55,638 nucleotides of DNA from Clostridium sp. (GTDB taxonomy: Bacteria; Bacillota; Clostridia; Clostridiales; Clostridiaceae). Below are positions 19,075 through 26,570 of the stretch, piece after piece. The stretch covers positions 1 to 55,638 of the forward strand of contig NZ_JAUNLM010000010.1 of NCBI RefSeq assembly GCF_030532265.1, in the 5' to 3' direction. How positions within the stretch are numbered: position 1 is the first letter of the stretch; every line of letters begins with the position of its first letter. Under the pieces are notes generated by a model. That model did no database searches. It was given only the letters and a program-made list of their open reading frames with translations, and was not told where the DNA came from. A program made the translations under genes and the position numbers.

Positions 19075-19185
19075 TTTGTAACCTCCGTTCTTATTCCCCC
19101 ATTTAGGATATAATTCGGCAAAAAACAATATAAAAATTTTGAATTTTGCGTTCAGTTTCAAAAAATTTGAATACCGACAGTATAT

Positions 19186-19214
19186 ATTTTACAATGAAGA
19201 AAAAGGAGTTTCAA
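19186..19214 (-). promoter_or_regulatory. Sigma-A-type promoter of the ECF S-component gene
   Basis: On the minus strand, -35 TTGAAA (19209-19214) is followed by a 17-base spacer and -10 TAAAAT (19186-19191). The predicted transcript has a leader of about 105 nt before the start codon. Confidence 0.6.
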
Positions 19215-19319
19215 TAGAAATTGTTAAAAATTTATCGATATTTTTCAATAGAATTTAAAATATGAGTTATTTACTATATTTAGGAATGAAAAGTAGTTTT
19301 ATTCAGAAAATTTAAAAAA

Positions 19320-19340
19320 GAGTAACTTTATTAGCTACTC
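19320..19340 (-). terminator. Terminator after the PspC-domain gene
   Basis: GAGTAAC and GCTACTC form a 7-bp stem including one G-U. An A-run at 19315-19319 gives the U-tail on the minus-strand transcript. Confidence 0.65.
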
Positions 19341-19347
19341 CTTGAAA

Positions 19348-19566
19348 TTAGTATGAATTATTATCAGTATTTTTAATTATATCGTCTTTATTTGGCATTA
19401 TAAAAATACAAGCAATATATCCAGCTATACCTGCCCCAAAAGAACAAAAAGTAAATATAATCCAAATAAGTCTTATTACAGTAACATCAATATTTAAGTA
19501 TTCTGATATACCTTGACAAACACCGCTTATCTTACCCTTATCAGGAACTTTATATAATCTTTTCAT
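19348..19566 (-). CDS. PspC domain-containing small membrane protein
   Basis: A 72-residue protein consisting of one PspC domain. It starts MKRLYKVPDKGKISGVCQGI, followed by a hydrophobic segment (about residues 33-57) rich in Phe and Ile. PspC proteins act in envelope stress responses; in firmicutes the stand-alone forms are poorly understood. AGGGGG precedes the ATG. It is monocistronic. Confidence 0.88.
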   Translation of the reverse strand: MKRLYKVPDKGKISGVCQGISEYLNIDVTVIRLIWIIFTFCSFGAGIAGYIACIFIMPNKDDIIKNTDNNSY

Positions 19567-19748
19567 TATAATTACCCCCTAAAAGCTTTTAATTAATAAA
19601 TACAGTATATTTAAAAATAATGTAATATACAATATAGTTTGTTGGACTTAAATTAACATTTATATTTTTTTAAGAGTTTAATATACTTTCTTAAGAATTT
19701 AAAAAATAAATAGTATAATAATATTATAGTATGTCTTAGGAGGAAGTT

Positions 19749-20705
19749 ATGAAAGAAAATAATTATATTGTGAAAGCTTATCCAGAGAAATCTTGGAGTA
19801 TTTCTAGGGTTAAGACATTAAAAAACTGCTTAAGGCAGTATTATTACACATACTATGGTTCACATAGAGGATGGGAAATGGAAGTTTCAGAGGAAAGAAA
19901 ATTAGCTTGGAGATTGAAAAAATTAACAAATATATGGATATATTTTGGAGATATAATTCATGAAGGAATAAAAAATATAATAAAATTTCAAAGTAATAAC
20001 CAAGGTAAAGAAATTGATGTGGACAAGTTTAAGGAATTTATTAGACTTAAATTAAATATATTAGTTAAACAAAGTAGTAAAAAGAATCGAGATGTTGAAT
20101 GGGATACTTATCCTAAAGGAAATATGCTTCAAGAATATTATTATGATGGAAAAATAAATAAAGAAGATATAGATGAAATTAAAGAAAGAATAGAACAATG
20201 TACTGAGAATTTTTTTGAGAGCAAAACATTTTTTGATATATCAAATGGTAACTTTAAAAATATCATAGAAATTGATGAAGGGAGTTTTAATCACATTTTT
20301 ATCCACAAAGTTAAAGTTTTTTCTATAATAGATATGCTTTATGTTGATAAAAATGATAACTGGGTAATTGTTGATTGGAAAACTGGTAAATATGATGAGG
20401 AAAATAAAGATCAAATTTTGGTTTATGCAATATATGTTATGGAAAAATATAATATTCCAATAAATTATATAAAGGGTAGAGTAGAGTATTTATATCTAGG
20501 AGAAAATTATGAATATGACTTTACTAAAGAAGACATCAATAATATGAAAGATAGAATAAATTTAGAATTGAATGTTATAGATGCATTATTGGAGGATAAA
20601 AATATAAATAAGCCAAAAAATAAGGAAAGTTTTTTAATGTGTGAAGAGGATTATAAATGTTATATATGTAAATATAAAAGATTATGTAAGAAGGGTGGAT
20701 ATTAG
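19749..20705 (+). CDS. RecB/Cas4-like PD-(D/E)XK nuclease with predicted 4Fe-4S cluster
   Basis: A 318-residue stand-alone nuclease-type protein. The PD-(D/E)XK core has Asp195 in SIIDML and Asp209 and Lys211 in VIVDWKTGK, followed by QILVYAIYV, the QxxxY motif of RecB-type nucleases. Cys27 together with Cys304, Cys307 and Cys313 reproduces the C...CxxC-x5-C spacing of AddB/Cas4 iron-sulfur nucleases. [18 protein letters not shown] matches the N-terminal RecB motif. There is no helicase and no cas gene nearby. The ATG follows AGGAGG, and a Nudix gene begins 2 bases downstream. The role in DNA processing is inferred. Confidence 0.8.
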   Translation: MKENNYIVKAYPEKSWSISRVKTLKNCLRQYYYTYYGSHRGWEMEVSEERKLAWRLKKLTNIWIYFGDIIHEGIKNIIKFQSNNQGKEIDVDKFKEFIRLKLNILVKQSSKKNRDVEWDTYPKGNMLQEYYYDGKINKEDIDEIKERIEQCTENFFESKTFFDISNGNFKNIIEIDEGSFNHIFIHKVKVFSIIDMLYVDKNDNWVIVDWKTGKYDEENKDQILVYAIYVMEKYNIPINYIKGRVEYLYLGENYEYDFTKEDINNMKDRINLELNVIDALLEDKNINKPKNKESFLMCEEDYKCYICKYKRLCKKGGY

Positions 20706-20707
20706 TT

Positions 20708-21274
20708 ATGAAATTACTTAAATTAAAAAAGCAAACAAATAATAAGTATTTAAATATGTATGAAATGGAATTAGAAAATAAAAAAGGGAATTTAAAAAAA
20801 TATTATTTTGCAACAAGGAGAGAAGAAAAAGATCTTGCTTGTAAGACAAAAAATCATAATAAAGCAGATGGTGTTATGATAATTCCAATAACAAGTGATA
20901 GAGAAGTTGTATTAGTTAAGCAATATAGACCTGTAATAAGTGATTATATATATGAACTTCCAGCAGGAATAATAGATCCAGGAGAAACTATGGAAGAAGC
21001 AGCAAAAAGGGAGTTATTTGAAGAAACTGGTCTTAAATCAACAAGTTATGAAGTTTTTTTAAAGCCTAGTTATACATCAGTTGGTATGACTGACGAAACT
21101 ACGGCTATAGTAAAAATGGATGTATGTGGAGAGATAACTTCTGATAATGTAGAAGAAAATGAAGAAATTGAAGTTATTAAAGTTAAAATAGATGAGGTAA
21201 TTGATTTTGTAGATAAAAATAATGTATCAATAAAAGGTGGTATAATATTAAAATTAATTAAAAATTTATATTGA
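20708..21274 (+). CDS. Nudix hydrolase, ADP-ribose pyrophosphatase type
   Basis: A 188-residue hydrolase with a complete Nudix box from [11 protein letters not shown] through REL to EETGL (about residues 79-101). The preceding [20 protein letters not shown] is typical of ADP-ribose pyrophosphatases (NudF), which cut ADP-ribose to AMP and ribose-5-phosphate. It begins 2 bases after the nuclease gene and is probably co-transcribed. Confidence 0.88.
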   Translation: MKLLKLKKQTNNKYLNMYEMELENKKGNLKKYYFATRREEKDLACKTKNHNKADGVMIIPITSDREVVLVKQYRPVISDYIYELPAGIIDPGETMEEAAKRELFEETGLKSTSYEVFLKPSYTSVGMTDETTAIVKMDVCGEITSDNVEENEEIEVIKVKIDEVIDFVDKNNVSIKGGIILKLIKNLY

Positions 21275-21298
21275 TATGTTAAAAAAGTTAAAAAAATG

Positions 21299-21327
21299 TG
21301 TATACAAATAAAATACAGTTGTATACA
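21299..21327. promoter_or_regulatory. Double TGTATACA operator upstream of the ACT-domain gene
   Basis: Two perfect palindromes TGTATACA lie at 21299-21306 and 21320-21327. Their starts are 21 bp apart, so they fall on the same face of the helix, and they are embedded in a larger inverted repeat TGTATACAA-N11-TTGTATACA. A -10 TATAAT is at 21345-21350, so the second copy overlaps the -35 region. This suits a repressor, perhaps of the GntR class, whose operators often contain GTATAC; the regulator itself is unknown. Confidence 0.55.
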
Positions 21328-21429
21328 ATAAAGACACATGTTATTATAATGATGGCAGTAACAATTTTATTACATACACTAGAGATGAGTAATATATATT
21401 TGGGGGCTATTATTATAGAGGTGTAGTGA

Positions 21430-21867
21430 ATGAAAGGCAATTATTTAGTTGTAGATAAAAAAGTTTTACCTGAGGTGTATTCAAAGGTTATAGAAGTTAA
21501 GAATATACTTAAAGATGGAAAAATAAAAGAAATAACAGAAGCTACTAAGATAGTAGGGATAAGCAGAAGTGTATATTATAAATATAAGGATCATGTATTT
21601 GATTTTGCAGAAAGCGTCCAAGGAAGAAAAATGACTTTTAGTATGATTATAAAGCATGAAAAAGGAGTTTTATCAGATACATTAAATTATATATCAGATA
21701 AAGGTGGAAATGTACTTACAATAGATCAAGGCATTCCTATAAATGGAGCTGCAAATCTTAGTGTAACTATAGATATGACATCTTTAGAATGTGATATAAC
21801 GGCTCTTTTAGATGGACTAAGAGAGATGTCTAGTGTGGAAAAGGTTGACTTTATAGCGATGGAATAA
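21430..21867 (+). CDS. ACT domain-containing protein, PheB/UPF0735 family
   Basis: A 145-residue protein. The N-terminal part contains a helix-turn-helix-like stretch (EATKIVGISRSVYYKYKDHV, about 39-58) and the C-terminal part is an ACT domain (about 70-145) beginning MTFSMIIKHEKGVLSDTLN. ACT domains bind amino acids, and homologues called PheB lie near phenylalanine or threonine genes in other firmicutes. The function is unproven. The ATG follows GAGGTG. A double palindromic operator lies in its promoter region. Confidence 0.85.
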   Translation: MKGNYLVVDKKVLPEVYSKVIEVKNILKDGKIKEITEATKIVGISRSVYYKYKDHVFDFAESVQGRKMTFSMIIKHEKGVLSDTLNYISDKGGNVLTIDQGIPINGAANLSVTIDMTSLECDITALLDGLREMSSVEKVDFIAME

Positions 21868-21884
21868 ATTATTTTAATTTAAAA

Positions 21885-21917
21885 GCCTAATAAACTTTTA
21901 GTTTATTAGGCCTTTTT
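21885..21917 (+). terminator. Terminator after the ACT-domain gene
   Basis: GCCTAATAAACT and AGTTTATTAGGC form a perfect 12-bp stem, followed by CTTTTT. Confidence 0.88.
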
Positions 21918-22014
21918 AAATAAATATAGTGTTTAGAATTTTAATATTATTAAGTATATATACTTATTATGGTATAATATAACAAGAATAAGTTAAGATA
22001 GAGGTGTTTAATTT

Positions 22015-22512
22015 ATGGGGGAAATGTTAGAAAGTATTAACTTAAGAAAGGCAGTAGAAAGTGACATAAATTTAATTGTAGGATTTATAAGAGAAATAGC
22101 TGAGTATGAAAAAATGTTAAATGAAGTTATTGCAACAGAAGATGAGGTATATGAGTCTATATTTAAAAGAAAAGAAGCAGAAGTTTTAATAATAGAAAAG
22201 GATAGTAATCCTATAGGATATGTAGTTTATTTCTTTAATTATTCTACATTTATTGGAAGATCAGGTTTTTATTTGGAGGATATATATATAAAGCCTAAAT
22301 ATAGAGGTAAGGGTTATGGAAAAAAGGTATTTAAATATTTAACAAAGTTAGCTTATGAAAAAGGTTGTCATAGAATGGAATGGAGTTGCCTTAATTGGAA
22401 TAAGCCATCAATTGAATTTTATAAAAGCCTAGGAGCTGTTCCTATGAGTGAATGGACTGTATATAGATTAACTAGAGATAAGTTTAAAGATGTTTATGAA
22501 AGTAAAATGTAG
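22015..22512 (+). CDS. GNAT family N-acetyltransferase
   Basis: A 165-residue acetyltransferase. The acetyl-CoA loop is KPKYRGKGYGKKVFKYL (about 100-116), preceded by GFYLEDIYI and followed by WNKPSIEFYKSLGA, which is very typical of diamine/thialysine-type GNAT proteins. The substrate is unknown. Start ATG 22015 follows AGAGGTG; an alternative ATG is 9 bases later. It ends 11 bases before the HD-domain gene. Confidence 0.88.
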   Translation: MGEMLESINLRKAVESDINLIVGFIREIAEYEKMLNEVIATEDEVYESIFKRKEAEVLIIEKDSNPIGYVVYFFNYSTFIGRSGFYLEDIYIKPKYRGKGYGKKVFKYLTKLAYEKGCHRMEWSCLNWNKPSIEFYKSLGAVPMSEWTVYRLTRDKFKDVYESKM

Positions 22513-22523
22513 AGGTGAAAGAT

Positions 22524-23204
22524 ATGGGGGATAGTAAATATTATAGTGTTGTAAGAGATGAAGTTAAAAAGCTTATAAAGGAATATTGTAAAGAAGGAGC
22601 TCATGATATATATCATCTAGATAGAGTATATAAGATGGCTTTATATATAAATGAAAAAGATAAATTAAATGGAGATTTAGATATTTTATGTTTAGCATCA
22701 TATATGCATGATTTACACAGACTACAATTAAAAGATGATGTTGAATTAAAACATTCAGATGATATAGAAGAAATATTTAATGATATATGTTTGAAATTAA
22801 AAATTGATAATAATTTAGTAGAAAAAATAAAAGAGTGTATAAAATTAACTGACAAACATTCTTTTTGTGGTGATGTAATTAAAGAATTAGAATCACCTAT
22901 AGAGGGTATAATACTAAGAGATGCTGATAATTTGGATTCATTAGGAGCAGTTGGAATAGCGAGAGCATTTATGTTTGGTCAATATATAGGAGAAGAAATG
23001 TATGATCCAAATCAAAAGTTAAATGATAGAGAATATGATTTAACTTCTAGAAGTAGTTCCATAATACATCATTTTTATGAAAAATTATTTAAGCTTGAAT
23101 ATGATATGATAACAAATACAGCTAAAGAAATTGCAAAAGATAGAGTTGATTATATGGAGGAATATCTTAATAGATTTTTTGAAGAATTTGATGTTATAAT
23201 ATAA
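22524..23204 (+). CDS. HD domain-containing metal-dependent phosphohydrolase
   Basis: A 226-residue protein with the HD signature: His in AHDIYHLDRV, the His-Asp pair in ASYMHDLHR (about residue 64), and a late Asp in LRDADNLDSLGAVG. Relatives of the YedJ type hydrolyse phosphate esters or nucleotides. ATG 22524 is preferred over the in-frame GTG at 22515 because AGAGGTG itself forms the ribosome binding site. It is probably co-transcribed with the GNAT gene. Confidence 0.85.
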   Translation: MGDSKYYSVVRDEVKKLIKEYCKEGAHDIYHLDRVYKMALYINEKDKLNGDLDILCLASYMHDLHRLQLKDDVELKHSDDIEEIFNDICLKLKIDNNLVEKIKECIKLTDKHSFCGDVIKELESPIEGIILRDADNLDSLGAVGIARAFMFGQYIGEEMYDPNQKLNDREYDLTSRSSSIIHHFYEKLFKLEYDMITNTAKEIAKDRVDYMEEYLNRFFEEFDVII

Positions 23205-23304
23205 ATTTAATAAATAATTAAATATATAAAAACAATTTATATATATTTTTAATTTATTATTATGAAATGCAAGAATTTATTTTATAATATGAGGGTGGCA
23301 AAAG

Positions 23305-23781
23305 ATGAAAAAGAAAACTAAAATTATTTTATCTATATTAATATCTGTATTAATATTAATTTTATTGATTTTAAATACAATAAGAGAAGATAAAATAATA
23401 AAACAATTTGAGCAATACTTAAACAGTCATAAAACTGAATTTAGTGAATATATGATTGGAAAAGAAGAAAAAGAATATAAACAGTTAAAGAAGAAAGCTG
23501 ATAGAGCTATAGATCATAAAAATGTAAAAATAGTTCCAGAATTAGAAAGTCAAATGAATGAACTAATAAATAGAGCTAAGACTGATAATGAAAAAATATT
23601 AAACAATCAATTAAATGATATTAGAAATTTTGATTTAAGTAAATTTAGTGATTCTAAAAAGAAATCAATAAAAGATGAGATAAAAGAAATTCAAAGTTTA
23701 ATTGATAATAAAAAATATAGTGATGCAAGTAAAAAAATTAAAAATTTAAAAAATAAAATGTATAGTTCTATAAATAATTAA
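23305..23781 (+). CDS. Hypothetical membrane-anchored helical protein
   Basis: A 158-residue protein that I do not recognise. It has a short positively charged start (KKKTK), one hydrophobic anchor (residues 7-24, rich in Ile and Leu) and then a highly charged Lys/Glu/Asn segment predicted to be helical or coiled-coil to the end. It probably sits on the outer face of the membrane. The ATG follows GAGGGTGG. It stands alone between the HD gene and a terminator. Confidence 0.6.
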   Translation: MKKKTKIILSILISVLILILLILNTIREDKIIKQFEQYLNSHKTEFSEYMIGKEEKEYKQLKKKADRAIDHKNVKIVPELESQMNELINRAKTDNEKILNNQLNDIRNFDLSKFSDSKKKSIKDEIKEIQSLIDNKKYSDASKKIKNLKNKMYSSINN

Positions 23782-23829
23782 TTTATTTTATTCAATTTAA
23801 TTACTATAAGTTTTTAAAATAATAGTGTT

Positions 23830-23861
23830 AAAAAAGATGATTTTTAAAAATCATCTTTTTT
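23830..23861 (+). terminator. Terminator after the membrane-anchored hypothetical gene
   Basis: AAAAAAGATGATTTTT is joined to its exact complement, giving a 16-bp stem of which the outer part acts as the A/T tails. The element can work on both strands. Confidence 0.75.
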
Positions 23862-23993
23862 AATTTTAAATAATTTTTAAATATTTTATTTTACATATTA
23901 AAAAAAAATGATACAATGTAAATATCAATATTGGAAACGTATACTTTAAAATCTTATTTTTATCTTTTTATTAAGATTAAGGAGAAGATAAAA

Positions 23994-25139
23994 ATGAAAG
24001 AATTTAGTCTAAAAACTAAAATATATTTTGGTGAAGGAGCTTTAAATAAATTAAGTGAAATTTCAAATAAAAATGTTCTGATTATATGTGATAAATTTAT
24101 GGAGGAAAGTAAAACAGCAGAAAAAATTGCAATTAAATTAAACAATTGTAATGTTTCTATTTTTAGTGATATAGTTCCAGACCCTAGTGTTCAAATAGTT
24201 GCACTAGGAGTGAAAAAGCTTAAAGAGTTAAATGCAGATATAATTATTGCATTAGGTGGAGGGTCTTCTATAGATGGAGCTAAAGCTATACGTGAATATT
24301 ATAATAATTTATTTAAAGAGAATTCAAAATATATAGAATTTTATGCTATACCTACAACAAGTGGAACTGGATCAGAAGTTACGGAATATGCGGTAATAAC
24401 TAATAAAGAAGAAAATTTAAAATATGCATTAACTAACAAATCACTTTTACCAGACGTTGCTATTTTAGATGCAGAACTTACAAAAACTGTTCCTAAATCT
24501 ATAACAGCAGATACTGGAATGGATGTAATAACACATGCAATTGAAGCGTATGTTTCAAAAGGTTCTAATGATTTTTCTGATGCTTTAGCAGAAAAAGCAC
24601 TATGTTTAGCCTTTAATAATTTAAAATTAGCGTATAATGATCCAGAAAATTTAATTTTTAGAGAAAAACTTCATAATGCATCTTGTCTTGCAGGGATGGC
24701 ATTTAATGCTTCAGGTCTTGGAATAACTCATAGTTTAGCTCATGCTATAGGAGGAAAACTTCACATACCTCATGGAAAGGCAAATGCTATAATACTTCCA
24801 TATGTTATGGAGTTTAATGCTAATATTAATAATAATTTATATATGCAAGATTATGATTTAGTTGCGTTAAAATATCAAAGATTAGCAAAACTTTTAGATA
24901 TAAATGCATGTAGTACTGTTATAGGAGTTAATAATTTAATAAGAAATATAGCAAATTTAAAATCAGATTTATCTATTCCTAAAAACTTAATAGAACTTGG
25001 AGTAGATATAAAACTAATTAATGACTTTAGAGATGAAATAATAGAGGCTGCATTGAAGGATGTATGTACTAGTTCAAATCCTAGAGAAGTTTCTAGAGAA
25101 GATTTAAATCTATTACTAGATAAGATAATTGGAATTTAA
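23994..25139 (+). CDS. Iron-containing alcohol dehydrogenase (PduQ/EutG-like)
   Basis: A 381-residue class III dehydrogenase. Visible motifs are GGGSSIDGAKAI (NAD binding), PTTSGTGSEVTEYA, DTGMDVITHAIEAYV and HSLAHAIGGKLHIPHGKANA, which carries metal-binding His residues. ATG 23994 follows AAGGAGAAG; a longer in-frame reading crosses that site. A promoter-like TTTACA-N16-TACAAT lies at 23890-23917. The gene lies just before the MerR regulator and the choline microcompartment operon, which has no alcohol dehydrogenase of its own. Reduction of acetaldehyde to ethanol, with NAD+ recycling, is therefore the likely job. Confidence 0.85.
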   Translation: MKEFSLKTKIYFGEGALNKLSEISNKNVLIICDKFMEESKTAEKIAIKLNNCNVSIFSDIVPDPSVQIVALGVKKLKELNADIIIALGGGSSIDGAKAIREYYNNLFKENSKYIEFYAIPTTSGTGSEVTEYAVITNKEENLKYALTNKSLLPDVAILDAELTKTVPKSITADTGMDVITHAIEAYVSKGSNDFSDALAEKALCLAFNNLKLAYNDPENLIFREKLHNASCLAGMAFNASGLGITHSLAHAIGGKLHIPHGKANAIILPYVMEFNANINNNLYMQDYDLVALKYQRLAKLLDINACSTVIGVNNLIRNIANLKSDLSIPKNLIELGVDIKLINDFRDEIIEAALKDVCTSSNPREVSREDLNLLLDKIIGI

Positions 25140-25147
25140 AATATAGA

Positions 25148-25172
25148 GGTTAAGCATATTTTATGTTTAACC
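25148..25172 (+). terminator. Terminator after the alcohol dehydrogenase gene
   Basis: GGTTAA-g-CAT and ATG-t-TTAACC form an interrupted stem that ends shortly before TTTAATTTATTTT. Confidence 0.55.
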
Positions 25173-25333
25173 TTTAATTTATTTTATAGGTTTTTATAAA
25201 GTTATTTAAGTATTTTTATAAGTTTTAATAAATAATAAGAAAATATTGACAATAAATTCTCAATATGATAATGATAAATTAATGACAATTAATAATTTTT
25301 ACTCAAGGTTAACAAAGGATAGGAGGAAGAAAT

Positions 25334-26158
25334 ATGAAGGATGAAATGTATTATATCGGGAAAGTGGAGAAAATTTGCAAGATAAGCAAGAAAACATTAC
25401 GATATTACGATAAAGTAGGAGTATTATCTCCTGATGTTGTACATGATGAAAACGGATACAGATATTATAGTAAAGATAATATGTTATCTATTCCAGTCAT
25501 AAAGTATTATAAGCAAAGCGGATTTAAACTTGAAGAAATTAAAAATTTAATTTGTGAATGTGAGTGTAGTGAAATTGAAGAGAATTTTAGGGAAAAAATT
25601 AAAGAACTTGAGGAAGTTGAAAGAAATTTAAATTTGAAGAAAAAATCTATTATAGATTGGTATTCATTAGTTAAAGAGGCAAAAATGGTTATTGATAATA
25701 ATTTAAATGAGGTTTCGGTAAAATATATTAATAAAGTTGATATGCTGTTTTTAGATCAAGATTTTGATTATGATTATATAGATTCTATAATAAACATTGA
25801 TTTTACTAACTATATAGAGAGTATTGATAATGCGATTACAGGACCTGTTATAATACAATTTCCATCCTATAAAGAAAAAATTAATGGCACTTGTAAAACC
25901 ATGAGAATAATTCAGCAAAGTTTAATAAAATGTGAAAAAGAAAAAACTATTGAATTCGGTGGAGAATTAGTAGCTTCATGTTATCATATAGGATCTCATG
26001 ATAATATAAATAAAACTTATGAAAAAATACTAGATTGGATAAAATTACATAACTATGAATGTGAAGATGAATGTTATGAAAGATATGTAGTTGATTATTG
26101 GACAAGTAAAGATAGTAGAAATTTTGTCACAGAAGTTATGATAAAAATTAAAAATTAG
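25334..26158 (+). CDS. MerR family transcriptional regulator, probable regulator of the choline operon
   Basis: A 274-residue MerR-type activator. The N-terminal winged helix is standard: KICKISKKTLRYYDKVGVL, then ENGYRYYS. A coiled-coil linker (about 72-110) contains a Cys-rich CECEC stretch near residue 60, and the C-terminal half (about 120-274) looks like a GyrI/effector-binding domain. The ATG follows AGGAGGAAG, and a -35-like TTGACA is at 25246. It lies 412 bases upstream of the microcompartment operon, whose promoter has a MerR-type 20-bp spacer, so it most likely controls that operon. The ligand, choline or acetaldehyde, is unknown. Confidence 0.85.
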   Translation: MKDEMYYIGKVEKICKISKKTLRYYDKVGVLSPDVVHDENGYRYYSKDNMLSIPVIKYYKQSGFKLEEIKNLICECECSEIEENFREKIKELEEVERNLNLKKKSIIDWYSLVKEAKMVIDNNLNEVSVKYINKVDMLFLDQDFDYDYIDSIINIDFTNYIESIDNAITGPVIIQFPSYKEKINGTCKTMRIIQQSLIKCEKEKTIEFGGELVASCYHIGSHDNINKTYEKILDWIKLHNYECEDECYERYVVDYWTSKDSRNFVTEVMIKIKN

Positions 26159-26169
26159 ATTAATTATTA

Positions 26170-26217
26170 AGTTATATAAAAAAGCTTACCCTTAGGTGAA
26201 AGGTTTTTTATATAACT
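26170..26217 (+). terminator. Terminator after the MerR gene
   Basis: AGTTATATAAAAAA pairs with TTTTTTATATAACT, and the stem continues imperfectly inward (CTTACC against GGTGAAAG). A TTTTTTTG run follows. It opens the 412-base gap 26159-26570, which otherwise holds the cre-like sites, the choline operon promoter and a leader of about 170 nt. Confidence 0.7.
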
Positions 26218-26327
26218 TTTTTTGTTTTATATTACAAATTATAGAAAAAAGTATTAAAAAATGGAATTATAGCATTATAAATATAGAATTATTTAAAATA
26301 AAGTTAATAAAGTTTAAACAAATATGA

Positions 26328-26341
26328 AAATAACGTTTACA
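26328..26341 (-). promoter_or_regulatory. cre-like site upstream of the choline operon promoter
   Basis: Read on the minus strand, TGTAAACGTTATTT matches 12 of 14 positions of the CcpA consensus TGWAANCGNTNWCA. It lies 20 bp before the -35 element. A weaker copy with the same AAACGTTT centre lies in the leader. Confidence 0.4.
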
Positions 26342-26360
26342 TAATTCTCGAAATTTGTTG

Positions 26361-26392
26361 TTGACCTTTAACTTAAGTGGAGGGATTATAAT
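26361..26392 (+). promoter_or_regulatory. MerR-type promoter of the choline microcompartment operon
   Basis: The -35 element TTGACC (26361-26366) and the -10 element TATAAT (26387-26392) are separated by 20 bp instead of 17. The spacer contains the perfect palindrome ACTTAAGT flanked by CCTTTA and GGAGGG. Overlong spacers with a central dyad are the hallmark of promoters activated by MerR-family proteins, and a MerR gene lies directly upstream. Confidence 0.65.
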
Positions 26393-26479
26393 CAAATTGA
26401 ATAAAGCGAAGATAAAAATAAGAAGTATACAATATTCCAATTTAAGAAATTTAATTTGTAAGTACATTTATATTATTTT

Positions 26480-26493
26480 GGTAAACGTTTAAT
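26480..26493 (+). promoter_or_regulatory. Second cre-like or LacI-family-like palindrome in the leader
   Basis: GGTAAACGTTTAAT contains the perfect palindrome TAAACGTTTA and matches 11 of 14 cre positions. It lies about 80 nt downstream of the predicted transcription start, where a bound CcpA-like protein could act as a roadblock. Confidence 0.3.
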
Positions 26494-26570
26494 AGTAAAG
26501 TGATTGCTAAAAAATTAACAATGCAATCGGTTTATTTATAAATCAATTAATATGGGAGGAGTTCTTATTT

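Noticed and set aside
19749..20705. Part of a CRISPR-Cas system (Cas4)
   Set aside because: No repeat array and no other cas genes are seen in the window; the neighbours are housekeeping genes.
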